From: Labilibaculum manganireducens | Lineage (GTDB): Bacteria > Bacteroidota > Bacteroidia > Bacteroidales > Marinifilaceae | Assembly: GCF_002843385.1 (NCBI RefSeq) | Contig: NZ_MVDE01000042.1 | Coordinates: 1-43,679 of the forward strand | DNA: 43,679 nt | Direction: 5' to 3' | The notes under the pieces: model-generated | The model's database searches: none | The model's input: the letters and a program-made list of their open reading frames with translations, nothing else | Told to the model about the DNA's origin: nothing | Position numbers and translations under genes: made by a program | Part shown: one piece after another, positions 16,951-25,320 of the stretch | How positions within the stretch are numbered: the stretch's first letter is position 1 | Layout of the letters: each line of letters begins with the position of its first letter

Positions 16951-17964
16951 ATGCAGTTAAATCACTACAAAAATACAAGTGCGAGTATTTTAATCTTGTT
17001 GCTGGGTTTTCTTTATTCATGTAATTCGGACACTAAAAGTCCTGATGTTTCAAATATTGATTTGGAAGTGAAAATTCAAAGATTTGAGCAAGAGCTTTTC
17101 GCGGTAAAACAAGAATCAGATTTAAATCAGTTAAGACAGCAGTATCCTGATGTATTGCAATTGTATAGTAATAAAGTGATTGGTCTGGGAGATTCAGATG
17201 ATTCTGATTATATGGTTTATTTGAACAAGTTTTTAACTGATTCAACAATGAACCAGGTTGCTGACAGCGTTGCTAAAAAGTTTCCGACTCTGGATAAAGA
17301 AGAAAAGGAGTTGACAAATGCTTTTAAATATTTAAAGTACTATTTTCCGGAAAAGCCGATCCCAAATTGTTATTCTCAAATTTCAGGATTTAATCAGTCG
17401 ATTGTTGTTGCTCAAAATTTGATTGGAATAAGCTTGGATAAGTATTTGGGAAAAGATTGTGCATTTTATTCCTATTTGGGAACGCCAATGTATGCCAGAG
17501 AAAATATGATTCCTGAAAGAATTGTTCAGGATGTTGTGCTTGCTTACGCCTTAACTGAATTTCCTTTTACTCCGTTAAAGGATGATTTAATCAGCAATAT
17601 GATTTATCAGGGAAAAATAAGATACTTTTTACAAGCCATGATGCCCGAAAAGAGCGAGGCCGATGTGATGAAGTATTCGCAAAAAGAATTGGAGTGGTGT
17701 GAGGAGAATGATGAGTTGATGTGGGGATATATTATTGAGCAAAAACATTTGTTTACAAGCGAATACCGTACGGTTATTAAGTATATAAACGATGGGCCGT
17801 TTACTCCGGGAATGCCGCAGGAATCGCCTTCCAGAACCGGTATTTGGATTGGATGGCAAATTGTAAAAGAATACATGGTAAAACATCCCGAGGTAACTAT
17901 AAATCAGTTAATGACTGAAAATGATTATGCTGCAATGTTGCGGGAATCTGCTTATCAGCCTTAA
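16951..17964 (+). CDS. gldB: Gliding motility lipoprotein GldB
   Basis: 337 residues. Lipoprotein signal with lipobox LYSC (C24). The mature part matches the GldB family: NIDLEVKIQRFEQELF, LYSNKVIGLGD, LKYYFPEKPIPNCYSQISGF, LIGISLDKYLGKDC, FPFTPLKDDLISNMIYQGK, FTPGMPQESPSRTGIWIGWQ. GldB is a membrane lipoprotein needed for gliding and T9SS function in Flavobacterium. The family also has a DUF2268/peptidase-like look, but catalytic activity is not established. It has its own promoter (16877-16911). In Flavobacterium gldC follows gldB; here a C-N hydrolase follows and no gldC is seen. It fits with the T9SS cargo region at 1-9193. Confidence 0.92.
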   Translation: MQLNHYKNTSASILILLLGFLYSCNSDTKSPDVSNIDLEVKIQRFEQELFAVKQESDLNQLRQQYPDVLQLYSNKVIGLGDSDDSDYMVYLNKFLTDSTMNQVADSVAKKFPTLDKEEKELTNAFKYLKYYFPEKPIPNCYSQISGFNQSIVVAQNLIGISLDKYLGKDCAFYSYLGTPMYARENMIPERIVQDVVLAYALTEFPFTPLKDDLISNMIYQGKIRYFLQAMMPEKSEADVMKYSQKELEWCEENDELMWGYIIEQKHLFTSEYRTVIKYINDGPFTPGMPQESPSRTGIWIGWQIVKEYMVKHPEVTINQLMTENDYAAMLRESAYQP

Positions 17965-17976
17965 AATGATCAAAAA

Positions 17977-18065
17977 TGAAACGTCCATAACAAGGATATT
18001 TTGACACACAGGGAGATGATTATCATGGTAAGTTCTATATGACAAAAACTTAAAATTATATTCAT
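17977..18065 (+). repeat. Intergenic element copy A, leading into the C-N hydrolase start codon
   Basis: The stretch 17977-18031 aligns with 22557-22612 (copy B) with roughly 80-85% identity by eye, including the shared words TGAAACGT, TTTTGACAC, GATGATT and ATGGTAA. After a variable part, both copies end in a 16-bp unit close to AAATTATAATCATATG. In copy A that final ATG (18066) is the start codon of the C-N hydrolase. It may be a leader or promoter-bearing element; its function is unknown. Confidence 0.7.
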
Positions 18066-18839
18066 ATGAAAATTGCTTTGATTCAATTTGCACCTGTCTT
18101 TGGTGATTTACAATCAACGATAGAATCTTTAAAGGTATTGTTTTTCAGAGCAAAAGAAGCCGATTTAGTCGTTCTTCCGGAATTGGCCAATTCCGGCTAT
18201 AATTTCGATTCGAAAGAAGAAGCTTTTGAACTGTCGGAAACCGTAAAAGATAGTGTTTTTCTTGATTTTATTCAAGAATCGTGCTTGCAGTATAATTTTA
18301 CCGTTGCCACTGGATTTTCAGAGAAGGATGGTGATCAATTGTACAATTCTGCTGTTTTGATGAATGCAACAGGGCTTGTTGGAACCTATCGGAAACTTCA
18401 TTTATTCATGAATGAAAAAAATATTTTCGAGAAAGGAAATTTAGGCCTTCCTGTTTTTATTGTTGATGATGTTAAAATAGGAATCCTGGTTTGTTTCGAT
18501 TGGATGTTTCCTGAAGTTTGGCGTAAATTAGCTTTGCAAGGAGTCGATTTAATTCTTCATCCTTCAAATTTGGTATTGCCATATGCACAATCGGTAATTC
18601 CTTCCTATGCATTGGTGAACAGAATTTTTATTGCCACAGCAAATCGAATTGGAACGGAAAAAGAACTTTCTTTCACAGGTCAGTCTGTTATTGTGAATCC
18701 AAAAGGAGAAGTTATTGCTAAAGCTGATAAGCTAGAGCAGATTTTGTTTGTAGATATTGATCCTGAATTGGCCAGAGATAAAATGATTACGAAGAACAAT
18801 GATGTTTTTAAGGATAGAAGAACTGATATTTATGAATAA
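18066..18839 (+). CDS. Carbon-nitrogen hydrolase (nitrilase superfamily)
   Basis: 257 residues. The nitrilase-fold triad is visible: E39 in VVLPELANSGY, K110 in YRKLHLF and C143 in GILVCFDWMFPE. The superfamily hydrolyses amides, carbamoyl compounds or nitriles. The FDWMFPE surroundings resemble N-carbamoyl amino-acid or N-carbamoylputrescine amidases and omega-amidases rather than true nitrilases, but the substrate cannot be fixed. No signal peptide, so cytoplasmic. The next gene (5-formyl-THF cyclo-ligase) begins 9 bp after its stop. An omega-amidase or metabolite-repair role would suit a pairing with a folate-repair enzyme, but this is inference. Confidence 0.9.
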   Translation: MKIALIQFAPVFGDLQSTIESLKVLFFRAKEADLVVLPELANSGYNFDSKEEAFELSETVKDSVFLDFIQESCLQYNFTVATGFSEKDGDQLYNSAVLMNATGLVGTYRKLHLFMNEKNIFEKGNLGLPVFIVDDVKIGILVCFDWMFPEVWRKLALQGVDLILHPSNLVLPYAQSVIPSYALVNRIFIATANRIGTEKELSFTGQSVIVNPKGEVIAKADKLEQILFVDIDPELARDKMITKNNDVFKDRRTDIYE

Positions 18840-18848
18840 GAGCCAGAA

Positions 18849-19406
18849 ATGAGTGTATTAAAGCGAAATATTGAAGAGGAAAAAGCAAGAATCCGAAAGG
18901 AGATAAGAGCTGTAAAGCAAAATTATTCTTTTGAGCAGAAAATAGAGTTGAGCTTACCTATTTTGAAACGTTTGGAACAACTTCCGGAATTTATCCAAGC
19001 CAAAACAGTAATGCTTTACTGGTCGATGAAGGATGAGGTTTATACTCACGATTTTGTTTGCAAATGGGCCAACGAGAAAAGAGTGATTTTACCTAGTGTT
19101 AAAGGAGAAACTTTGGATTTGAAACTTTTTGAAGGAGCGGATCAGCTGATAGAAGGCGAACATTATGGTATTCCAGAGCCTGAGGGATCTGTATTTATGA
19201 ATGAGGACGAAATTGATCTGATTTTGATTCCTGGAATTGCTTTTGATCGGGAAAAGAATAGGATGGGTAGAGGAAAAGCCTATTACGACAGGTTGTTACA
19301 GTCGTTAAGTTCTTTTAAGGTTGGTATTTGTTTCGATTTCCAGATTTTGGATCATGTACCAATTGATGAGCATGATATTAAAATGGATGAAATAGTATTT
19401 CAATAA
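18849..19406 (+). CDS. 5-formyltetrahydrofolate cyclo-ligase
   Basis: 185 residues. It converts 5-formyl-THF to 5,10-methenyl-THF with ATP, rescuing an inhibitory folate by-product. Family features: an N-terminal basic helix with RIRKEIRAVKQ; MLYWSMKDEVYTH; ILPSVKGETLDLKLFEG; GIPEP; DLILIPGIAFDREKNRMGRGKAYYDRLL, the family's signature near the C-terminus; and KVGICFDFQILDHVPIDEHD. Cytoplasmic. It forms a tight pair with the upstream C-N hydrolase and ends at a bidirectional terminator. Confidence 0.93.
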   Translation: MSVLKRNIEEEKARIRKEIRAVKQNYSFEQKIELSLPILKRLEQLPEFIQAKTVMLYWSMKDEVYTHDFVCKWANEKRVILPSVKGETLDLKLFEGADQLIEGEHYGIPEPEGSVFMNEDEIDLILIPGIAFDREKNRMGRGKAYYDRLLQSLSSFKVGICFDFQILDHVPIDEHDIKMDEIVFQ

Positions 19407-19437
19407 AAAAGCCAGTGATTATCTCACTGGCTTTTTA
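19406..19437. terminator. Bidirectional terminator between cyclo-ligase and ferredoxin genes
   Basis: GCCAGTGA (19411-19418) pairs with TCACTGGC (19424-19431), with A-tract upstream and T-tract downstream, so it works in both directions for the convergent genes on either side. Confidence 0.9.
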
Positions 19438-19454
19438 ATATCGCTAAATTACGA

Positions 19455-19625
19455 TTATTCTGCGTGAATAGCTTCCACAGGACAAGCGTCAACGCAAGTA
19501 CCACAATCAGTACAAAGATCAGCGTCGATTACATAATGTTCATCACCCATAGAAATTGCTTCAACAGGACATTCTCCTTCGCAAGAACCGCAAGAAATAC
19601 AGTCGTCGTTAATTACGTAAGCCAT
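19455..19625 (-). CDS. 2[4Fe-4S] ferredoxin
   Basis: A 56-residue protein, MAYVINDDCISCGSCEGE... to EAIHAE, read by translating the minus strand. It has two perfect iron-sulfur motifs, CISCGSCEGECP and CTDCGTCVDACP, each CxxCxxCxxxCP, the clostridial-type low-potential electron carrier. Such ferredoxins serve pyruvate:ferredoxin oxidoreductase, hydrogenase or Rnf in anaerobic metabolism, so this gene supports at least a facultatively anaerobic lifestyle. It stands alone, with a terminator on its 3' side. No partner enzyme is nearby. Confidence 0.96.
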   Translation of the reverse strand: MAYVINDDCISCGSCEGECPVEAISMGDEHYVIDADLCTDCGTCVDACPVEAIHAE

Positions 19626-19826
19626 TTTCTTTAAATTTTTAGTGTTAATACTATCACAAATGTAATATCATATTTTTAATGGAGAAACAATTTCGCCGAG
19701 AATTATATTATTTTGAAACAGATTAAATAATGAAGAATAAGCTTAGGTAAATAATTTGCACTCTCTATTGTGCAGAATTAAAGATGTTTGTTTTTTTATT
19801 TGGTTGATTTTAGCTAATTACGAGAA

Positions 19827-21008
19827 CTATTTGTTTAAATATGAAATCGCTAACCACGCCATTGTACTCATTGATGTTCGTAATGAATCATCGTTTGCTT
19901 CGAAAGTTGAAGTGTGCAAAGAGCCGTTTTTTTCCGATTGGACCCCAAAACGATAAAAAGTAACAGGATATTTCTGTGAATAGAAGCCAAAATCTTCGGT
20001 GGTCATTCTAATATCCATATTTACAACTTTTTCTTCGCCCAGTAATTCAATCGCATTTATTTTAGCTTCATGAGTGAAGTCTTCGTGATTGACTAAAAAC
20101 GGATAGCCATGACGAATGTCTACTTCACATACCGCACCCATTCCTTTGGCTGTTGATTGAGCTATGTCAGTAATTAATTGTTTGGCCTTAGCTCTCCATT
20201 CTTCATTCATGGTACGAAAGGTTCCTTCTATTTTTACTTCATTCGGAATGATATTGGTCGCTCCGTCAGCAATCATTTTTCCGAAAGAAAGTACGGTTGG
20301 GATTCTTGCATCGCAATGGCGGCTGACGATTTGCTGCAGTGCTATAATTATATGTGAGGCTATAAGAATTGTATCTGTGCATTTGTGAGGCATAGCAGCA
20401 TGTCCGCCTTTGCCTTTAACGGTAAGATATATTTCATCACCGGATGCCATATACATACCAGATCTAAATCCTATAGTTCCAGCAGGCATATCCGGTAAAA
20501 CATGCTGACCAAGTATCCATTCCGGTTCAGGTTGTAAAGCTCCTTCTTCCATCATTAATTTGGCACCACCAGGTAATAATTCTTCTCCAGGCTGAAAAAT
20601 AAGTAAAATCGTACCTTTCCATTCATCTCGGAATTCCAATAGAATTTTGGCTGTTCCAAGCAGACTGGCCATGTGCATGTCGTGTCCGCAGGCATGCATA
20701 ACACCTTTGTTATGAGAGCAGTATTTGTTATTCGGATTTTCGTTAATGGGCAAGGCATCCATATCAGAACGAAGTGCAATAACCTTCTTTGCAGGGTTTT
20801 TTCCTTCAATTTTCCCAACAATCCCGGTTTTGACAAAGCCACATTTATAGGGAACTCCTAACTCACTCAAATAATTTTGAATAAATTTAGATGTTTCAAA
20901 TTCTTCGAAAGAAAGTTCAGGATGAGCGTGCAGATGAGCTCTTATTTCTTTTATTTCATCATTAATCTGTTCTGAGAATGCTAATATTTTGGTTTTTAGT
21001 TTTGTCAT
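19827..21008 (-). CDS. M20 family metallo-amidohydrolase (N-acyl amino acid / hippurate hydrolase type)
   Basis: 393 residues. An M20D-type zinc or manganese amidase that removes acyl groups from N-acyl amino acids. Motifs: HAHPELSFEEFETSKFI, ALRSDMDALPI, MHACGHDMHMASLLGTA (metal ligands), FQPGEELLPGGAKLMMEEG (catalytic acid and ligand), the lid domain GKGGHAAMPHKCTDTI, and the C-terminal MTTEDFGFYSQKYP and NGSLHTSTF (final His ligand). No signal peptide, so a cytoplasmic enzyme for salvage of acylated amino acids or peptides. It lies alone between a ferredoxin gene and a long gap. Exact substrate unknown. Confidence 0.93.
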   Translation of the reverse strand: MTKLKTKILAFSEQINDEIKEIRAHLHAHPELSFEEFETSKFIQNYLSELGVPYKCGFVKTGIVGKIEGKNPAKKVIALRSDMDALPINENPNNKYCSHNKGVMHACGHDMHMASLLGTAKILLEFRDEWKGTILLIFQPGEELLPGGAKLMMEEGALQPEPEWILGQHVLPDMPAGTIGFRSGMYMASGDEIYLTVKGKGGHAAMPHKCTDTILIASHIIIALQQIVSRHCDARIPTVLSFGKMIADGATNIIPNEVKIEGTFRTMNEEWRAKAKQLITDIAQSTAKGMGAVCEVDIRHGYPFLVNHEDFTHEAKINAIELLGEEKVVNMDIRMTTEDFGFYSQKYPVTFYRFGVQSEKNGSLHTSTFEANDDSLRTSMSTMAWLAISYLNK

Positions 21009-21433
21009 TTGTGGTTTCTGGTTAATTTACTGCAAATCAATTTCTTGTTTGGTTGATTAGTGTCGGTAATATTTCAGGCATTTGAAATTTCACTTCAATC
21101 AAACACAAATCTACTAAATAGTTACAACAGATAGAAAGGTAAGCAATTTTGAAAGAAAATAATTTTGAACAGATAAACTTGGTTCGGTTTTTGTTTTTGG
21201 ATACTGAAGAAACTCACTAATATTTTAGTATCCATAATCTTGAAAAACAAATAGAAAATATGTTATGGTTGCCTTTTGATTTGACTTAACAACTATTTAA
21301 CGATATTTAGGTTTTCTTTTAGTGAAAAATAATTAATTTTGTTTGTTTGGCTAAATTTTCAAGGATTTTATGAACTCTTTAAATTGTTTGCCGTAATATA
21401 CAAGATCATTGTAAATTAAAATAATTAATTGTT
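21009..21433. other. 425-bp gene-free stretch between divergent genes
   Basis: AT-rich, no credible coding frame. It contains an 8-bp inverted repeat TGGATACT (21198-21205) / AGTATCCA (21227-21234) with a 21-nt loop, and a TAatTTTG box (21334-21341) about 92 bp before the DUF1573 gene that may be its -7 promoter element. It must hold promoters for both flanking genes. Nothing else recognised. Confidence 0.6.
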
Positions 21434-22534
21434 ATGAGTAGAAAAGTATTTTATTTGTTGGTTGTTGCTATTCTAGGAAGCACATTGTCTGTGTCTGCTC
21501 AGGATGCTGCACCAGTAATGAAATTTGACACAAAGGAGTACGATTTCAAGACTTTTAAGGAAGAAGATGGATTAACATCTTACTCGTTTGAATTTATTAA
21601 TACCGGAAATCAGCCGGTTATTATTAACCAGGTACGGTCCTCCTGCGGATGCACATCTCCGGAATGGAGTAAGGAACCAGTTGCGCCAGGGCAGAAAGGA
21701 TTTGTGAAAGCAACTTTTGACCCTAAGAATCGTCCGGGGCCGTTCAATAAGTCGATAACGATAACTGCAAACACGAATCCAGCAATTACTATATTAAGAA
21801 TTAGTGGTAATGTAATTGCCAGAGAAAAAACTGTGGCTGATTTGTATCCAAGAGAAATGGATGGCCTGCGATTGCAGAACAATCATCTTTCTTTTACTAA
21901 AGTGAAAAATACAGAGGTAAAAGATGCTTCAATGGAAGTTTATAATGATAGTGACAAACCAATAAGTATTGGATTTAAAAGAGTGCCTGCTCACTTATCT
22001 TTGAAGATGGTTCCTGAAACATTGCAGCCAAAACAAAAGGGTCAGATTATTGCGACTTACGATGCCAGCAAGAAAAATGACTGGGGATTTGTGATTGATT
22101 ACCTGGATGTTTTAATCAATCAGGAATATAAATCGGGTAACCGGCTAACTGTTAGTGCTAATTTGGTTGAGGATTTTTCAAGTTTATCGAAATCGGAATT
22201 GGCTAATTCTCCAAAAGTTGAATTTGTAAAGGATGTATTTGATTTTGGAGAATTAACTCAAGGTGAAAAAGCAGAATATTCTTTCACAATGAAGAATATG
22301 GGTAAATCTGATTTGATTATCAGAAAAACCAAAGCTTCATGTGGATGTACAGCTATTGCTCCGAGCACTAAGATTGTTAAAGCAGGTGAAGCATCGGAAA
22401 TTAAAGTGGTATTTAATTCCAGAGGAAAAAGAGGCCGTCAAAATAAAATGATCACTGTGATTACAAATGACCCTGTTGATTCGGAAGTAAAACTTCGTAT
22501 TTCGGGAAATGTGGTGATGCCTAAAACGAATTAA
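21434..22534 (+). CDS. Secreted protein with two DUF1573 domains
   Basis: 366 residues with signal peptide about 1-22 (LSVSAQDA). Two DUF1573 domains, about 26-125 and 260-362, each with the family's FxFxNxG pattern (FEFINTGNQPVII; FTMKNMGKSDLII) and SCGCT motif (RSSCGCTSPEW; KASCGCTAIAP), followed by GFVKATFDPKNRPGPF and EIKVVFNSRGKRG. The domains have an Ig-like (ASPM/SPD-2/hydin) fold; their biological role is not known. The middle (125-255) is a degenerate third Ig-like unit lacking the cysteine motif. The CGC cysteines may be redox-active or bind metal, which is speculation. Periplasmic or outer-surface location expected. Confidence 0.9.
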   Translation: MSRKVFYLLVVAILGSTLSVSAQDAAPVMKFDTKEYDFKTFKEEDGLTSYSFEFINTGNQPVIINQVRSSCGCTSPEWSKEPVAPGQKGFVKATFDPKNRPGPFNKSITITANTNPAITILRISGNVIAREKTVADLYPREMDGLRLQNNHLSFTKVKNTEVKDASMEVYNDSDKPISIGFKRVPAHLSLKMVPETLQPKQKGQIIATYDASKKNDWGFVIDYLDVLINQEYKSGNRLTVSANLVEDFSSLSKSELANSPKVEFVKDVFDFGELTQGEKAEYSFTMKNMGKSDLIIRKTKASCGCTAIAPSTKIVKAGEASEIKVVFNSRGKRGRQNKMITVITNDPVDSEVKLRISGNVVMPKTN

Positions 22535-22556
22535 TTGAGATTCTAAAATTAAGTTG

Positions 22557-22695
22557 TGAAACGTTCATGCCAAGGTGTTTTGACACTCAGGGGGATGATT
22601 CAGGAATGGTAATCCCGAGCTTTCGTGACCAAATAGCAAATAAAAACAAATTATAATCATATGAAATTATAATCATATGAAATTATAATCATATG
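22557..22695 (+). repeat. Intergenic element copy B followed by three tandem 16-bp repeats
   Basis: 22557-22612 is the partner of the element at 17977-18031. Its tail carries three head-to-tail perfect copies of AAATTATAATCATATG (22648-22663, 22664-22679, 22680-22695). Copy A has one such unit with one mismatch, ending at a gene start; here the ATGs lead into no gene. A terminator follows immediately. It could be an orphaned leader or a small RNA ending at the terminator. Confidence 0.75.
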
Positions 22696-22726
22696 AAAGG
22701 CTTTTCCATCAGGAAAAGCCTTTTTT
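22696..22726 (+). terminator. Intrinsic terminator
   Basis: AAGGCTTTTCC (22697-22707) pairs with GGAAAAGCCTT (22712-22722) around ATCA, followed by TTTT. It ends the DUF1573 transcript or a transcript starting in element B. Confidence 0.9.
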
Positions 22727-22823
22727 GTTGCTGACAAACATATACACTTTTCATGATGTTTACTAAATCATTACTTTGTAAATTTATAACTTCGCAAACA
22801 GAAACGAAAGGAAATTTCTTGTC

Positions 22824-23951
22824 ATGACAGATAAAAATAAAAGAGATCATATCGAAAATGCACCTGATTACAAGGCGCTCAAAGTAAATAAAGGGATAAG
22901 TAAACCACCATCTATTAATCCAAGGATTGCGGATAGACTTATAAAGAATAAGCGTAAAAAACATTCTGTTGAGGATTATGTGCAGGGTATTTTAGATGGG
23001 AATATTGGGATGTTAAGTCAGGCAATAACTCTTATCGAAAGTTCAAAACATGAGCATCAGTCCGTAGCTCAGGAAATTATTGAAAGGTGTTTGCCTTATT
23101 CTGGAAAGTCTGTCAGGATTGGAGTAACAGGAGTTCCTGGAGCGGGGAAAAGTACCTTTATTGAAGCATTTGGAAAACATGTAACCGGACATGGGCATAA
23201 ATTGGCAGTATTGGCAATTGACCCAAGTAGTGAAAGGAGCAAGGGGAGCATTTTGGGAGATAAAACGCGGATGGAGGAGTTGGCAGTTGATCCCAAAGCT
23301 TATATCCGGCCTTCACCTTCGGCCGGATCTTTAGGTGGAGTAGCACGTAAAACCCGCGAAAGCTTAATTCTTTGCGAAGCCGCTGGTTTCGATACAATTT
23401 TGATCGAAACAGTTGGTGTAGGACAGTCGGAAACAGCTGTACATTCTATGGTAGATTTCTTTTTACTGATTAAAATTGCCGGTGCCGGAGATGAATTGCA
23501 GGGAATTAAGCGGGGAATTATGGAGATGGCCGATGCGATCAGCATTAATAAGGCCGATGGGAATAATATTCACAAAGCTCAATTGGCAAGAGTTCAATTC
23601 GAAAATGCCCTGCATTTATTTCCTCAATCACCTTCGGGGTGGATTCCTAAAGTACTTACCTGTTCTTCTATAGAGAAAACCGGCATTGATGAGATTTGGG
23701 ATAATATTATGGAGTATTGCAGTCATACGCAGCAAAATGGATACTTTGATCAGCGAAGAAGTGAACAGGCTAAATATTGGATGTATGAAACTATTAATGA
23801 GCAATTACGTGATAGGTTTTATCATTTGGAATTAATAAAAGGGCAGATTCCTGATTTTGAAAAGAAGGTTTTGAATGATGAGATGAGCTCTTTTGTTGCG
23901 GCACACAAACTATTGGATGCTTATTTTAGTGATGTAAAAAATCAAGAATAA
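22824..23951 (+). CDS. meaB: Methylmalonyl-CoA mutase-associated GTPase MeaB
   Basis: 375 residues. A G3E-class GTPase that loads and protects the B12-dependent methylmalonyl-CoA mutase, used in propionate/succinate interconversion. Motifs: RIGVTGVPGAGKSTFIEAFG (Walker A near 100-112), LAIDPSSERSKGSILGDKTRM, PSPSAGSLGGVARKTRE, DTILIETVGVGQSE (Walker B and switch), INKADGNN (guanine specificity, NKxD). The C-terminal helical region is the dimerisation part. The roughly 60-residue N-terminal extension is longer than in some homologues. No mutase gene lies in the window, so the partner is encoded elsewhere. Confidence 0.95.
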   Translation: MTDKNKRDHIENAPDYKALKVNKGISKPPSINPRIADRLIKNKRKKHSVEDYVQGILDGNIGMLSQAITLIESSKHEHQSVAQEIIERCLPYSGKSVRIGVTGVPGAGKSTFIEAFGKHVTGHGHKLAVLAIDPSSERSKGSILGDKTRMEELAVDPKAYIRPSPSAGSLGGVARKTRESLILCEAAGFDTILIETVGVGQSETAVHSMVDFFLLIKIAGAGDELQGIKRGIMEMADAISINKADGNNIHKAQLARVQFENALHLFPQSPSGWIPKVLTCSSIEKTGIDEIWDNIMEYCSHTQQNGYFDQRRSEQAKYWMYETINEQLRDRFYHLELIKGQIPDFEKKVLNDEMSSFVAAHKLLDAYFSDVKNQE

Positions 23952-24043
23952 AGCACTTGGTTTACTGAAAAACTTTTCTTTTTATTGTTTTATTTGGTAG
24001 TTTTAATGTCTAATAAAAAAAACAGATCAAAATACTTAATCAC

Positions 24044-25138
24044 ATGAAGAAAATTTTTATCGCAATTGCAGCGATTGGCCTTTTTTTAGGCTCTTGTACA
24101 TCTAAAGATCAGTACAAATTAACTGGAAAAGTTGAAGGTATGACTGAAGGAAAAGTTTATCTTTCTAAACTTCAGGATAATAAATTGGTGAAAACAGATT
24201 CAACAGAAATGACTGCAACAGGTTTTTCTTTCGAGGGAACTGTTGCATCTCCGGATCTTTACTACCTTGAATTGGAGGGGCAGCGAGGCGCAATTCAATT
24301 GTTTCTTGAGAATACAGCAATTACTGTTGATGCTAATGTTGAAAATTTAAGGGAAGCTAAGGTTACAGGTTCTTTAAATCAAGATGTTTTAACAAATTTT
24401 GGTGCATTGCAGAAAGGATTTCAGGAAAAACAACAAGCTTTATATTCTGAATATCAAAAAGCAGCGGAAGCAAAGAATCAGGTTGCTATGGATTCTATCG
24501 AAGCAGAATTTAATAAATCAGAAGCTGATAAATTTACTGCAAGTAAGGAATTTTTAAAGTTGAATGGAAACACTGCAGCGGCAGCATTCGTTGCCTACAG
24601 AATTGCATCTCCGCTTGAAGTTGCCGAAATGGAAGAAGTTTACGCTGTGTTAGGAGAGAACGCTCTTAAATCATCTTACGCAGGATTACTTAAGGATAAA
24701 ATTGAGGTGTTGAAAAAAGTTTCTGTTGGGCAACCTGCTCCTGATTTTACTTTAAATACCACAGAAGGAAAACCACTTAGCTTATCTTCTTTTAAAGGTA
24801 AGGTTGTTGTAATTGACTTTTGGGCATCATGGTGCGGGCCTTGCAGAGGGGAAAATCCCAATGTGGTTAAGATGTATACTGAGCTTCATCCTAAGGGAGT
24901 TGAGATTTTAGGTGTGTCTTTAGATGATAAGAAAGAAAAATGGTTAAAAGCGATTGAAGACGATGGGTTAGTTTGGAATCATGTATCTGATTTGAAAGGC
25001 TGGGAATCTTCTGCCGCTAAATTATATGGTATTAGTGGAATTCCTGCTACAGTAATCGTTGATCAAAACGGAGTTATTGTGGCAAAAAATCTAAGAGGTG
25101 AGGAATTAAAAGCAGCCATTGAGAAATTGGTTCAGTAG
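24044..25138 (+). CDS. TlpA-like thioredoxin lipoprotein with DUF4369 domain
   Basis: 364 residues. Lipoprotein signal with lipobox LGSC (C18). Residues about 24-120 form a DUF4369 domain (KLTGKVEGMTEGKVYLSKLQ, YYLELEGQRGAIQLFLEN); about 120-215 is helical and charged; about 228-364 is an AhpC/TSA-thioredoxin domain (GQPAPDFTLNTTEGKPLSLS) with active site WASWCGPCRGE, then GVSLDDKKEKW and cis-proline motif GISGIPATVIVD. It likely acts as a periplasmic or membrane-tethered disulfide reductase, as for many Bacteroidota paralogues. It is monocistronic, ending at a strong terminator (25162-25203). The protein substrate is unknown. Confidence 0.93.
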   Translation: MKKIFIAIAAIGLFLGSCTSKDQYKLTGKVEGMTEGKVYLSKLQDNKLVKTDSTEMTATGFSFEGTVASPDLYYLELEGQRGAIQLFLENTAITVDANVENLREAKVTGSLNQDVLTNFGALQKGFQEKQQALYSEYQKAAEAKNQVAMDSIEAEFNKSEADKFTASKEFLKLNGNTAAAAFVAYRIASPLEVAEMEEVYAVLGENALKSSYAGLLKDKIEVLKKVSVGQPAPDFTLNTTEGKPLSLSSFKGKVVVIDFWASWCGPCRGENPNVVKMYTELHPKGVEILGVSLDDKKEKWLKAIEDDGLVWNHVSDLKGWESSAAKLYGISGIPATVIVDQNGVIVAKNLRGEELKAAIEKLVQ

Positions 25139-25161
25139 TTTTTTATAAATAAAAGCATTTT

Positions 25162-25203
25162 TGACCCGAGAGATAATTAAATTTATCTTTCGGGTCATTT
25201 TTT
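25162..25203 (+). terminator. Strong intrinsic terminator after the TlpA-like gene
   Basis: A 14-bp stem, 25163-25176 with 25183-25196 (GACCCGAGAGATAA with TTATCTTTCGGGTC, one G-T pair), loop 6 nt, followed by ATTTTTTTG. Confidence 0.95.
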
Positions 25204-25290
25204 GTTAAATGAGTTGGTTTTCACTAAATTCAAGTTCTGAATTCATTCGGTTGTCTGTGTGATATACAATGAAAATTTAAACGGAAAATC

Positions 25291-25320
25291 TTTGTGGAAA
25301 CAAAAAAACATCTACTTTTG
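25291..25320 (+). promoter_or_regulatory. Promoter of the metal ABC transporter operon
   Basis: TTTG (25291-25294), 18-bp spacer, TACTTTTG (25313-25320): a full match to the Bacteroidota TTTG / TAnnTTTG promoter. The -7 box ends 46 bp before the first ATG. Confidence 0.75.

Noticed and set aside
18001-18026. Sigma-70 TTGACA/TATCAT promoter in element copy A
   Set aside because: Spacing is 14 bp, the second copy lacks the -10 part, and Bacteroidota use TTTG / TAnnTTTG promoters.
19756-19956. 66-codon plus-strand frame overlapping the M20 hydrolase 3' end
   Set aside because: Most of it is antisense to a well-supported gene, and no motif or ribosome site supports it.
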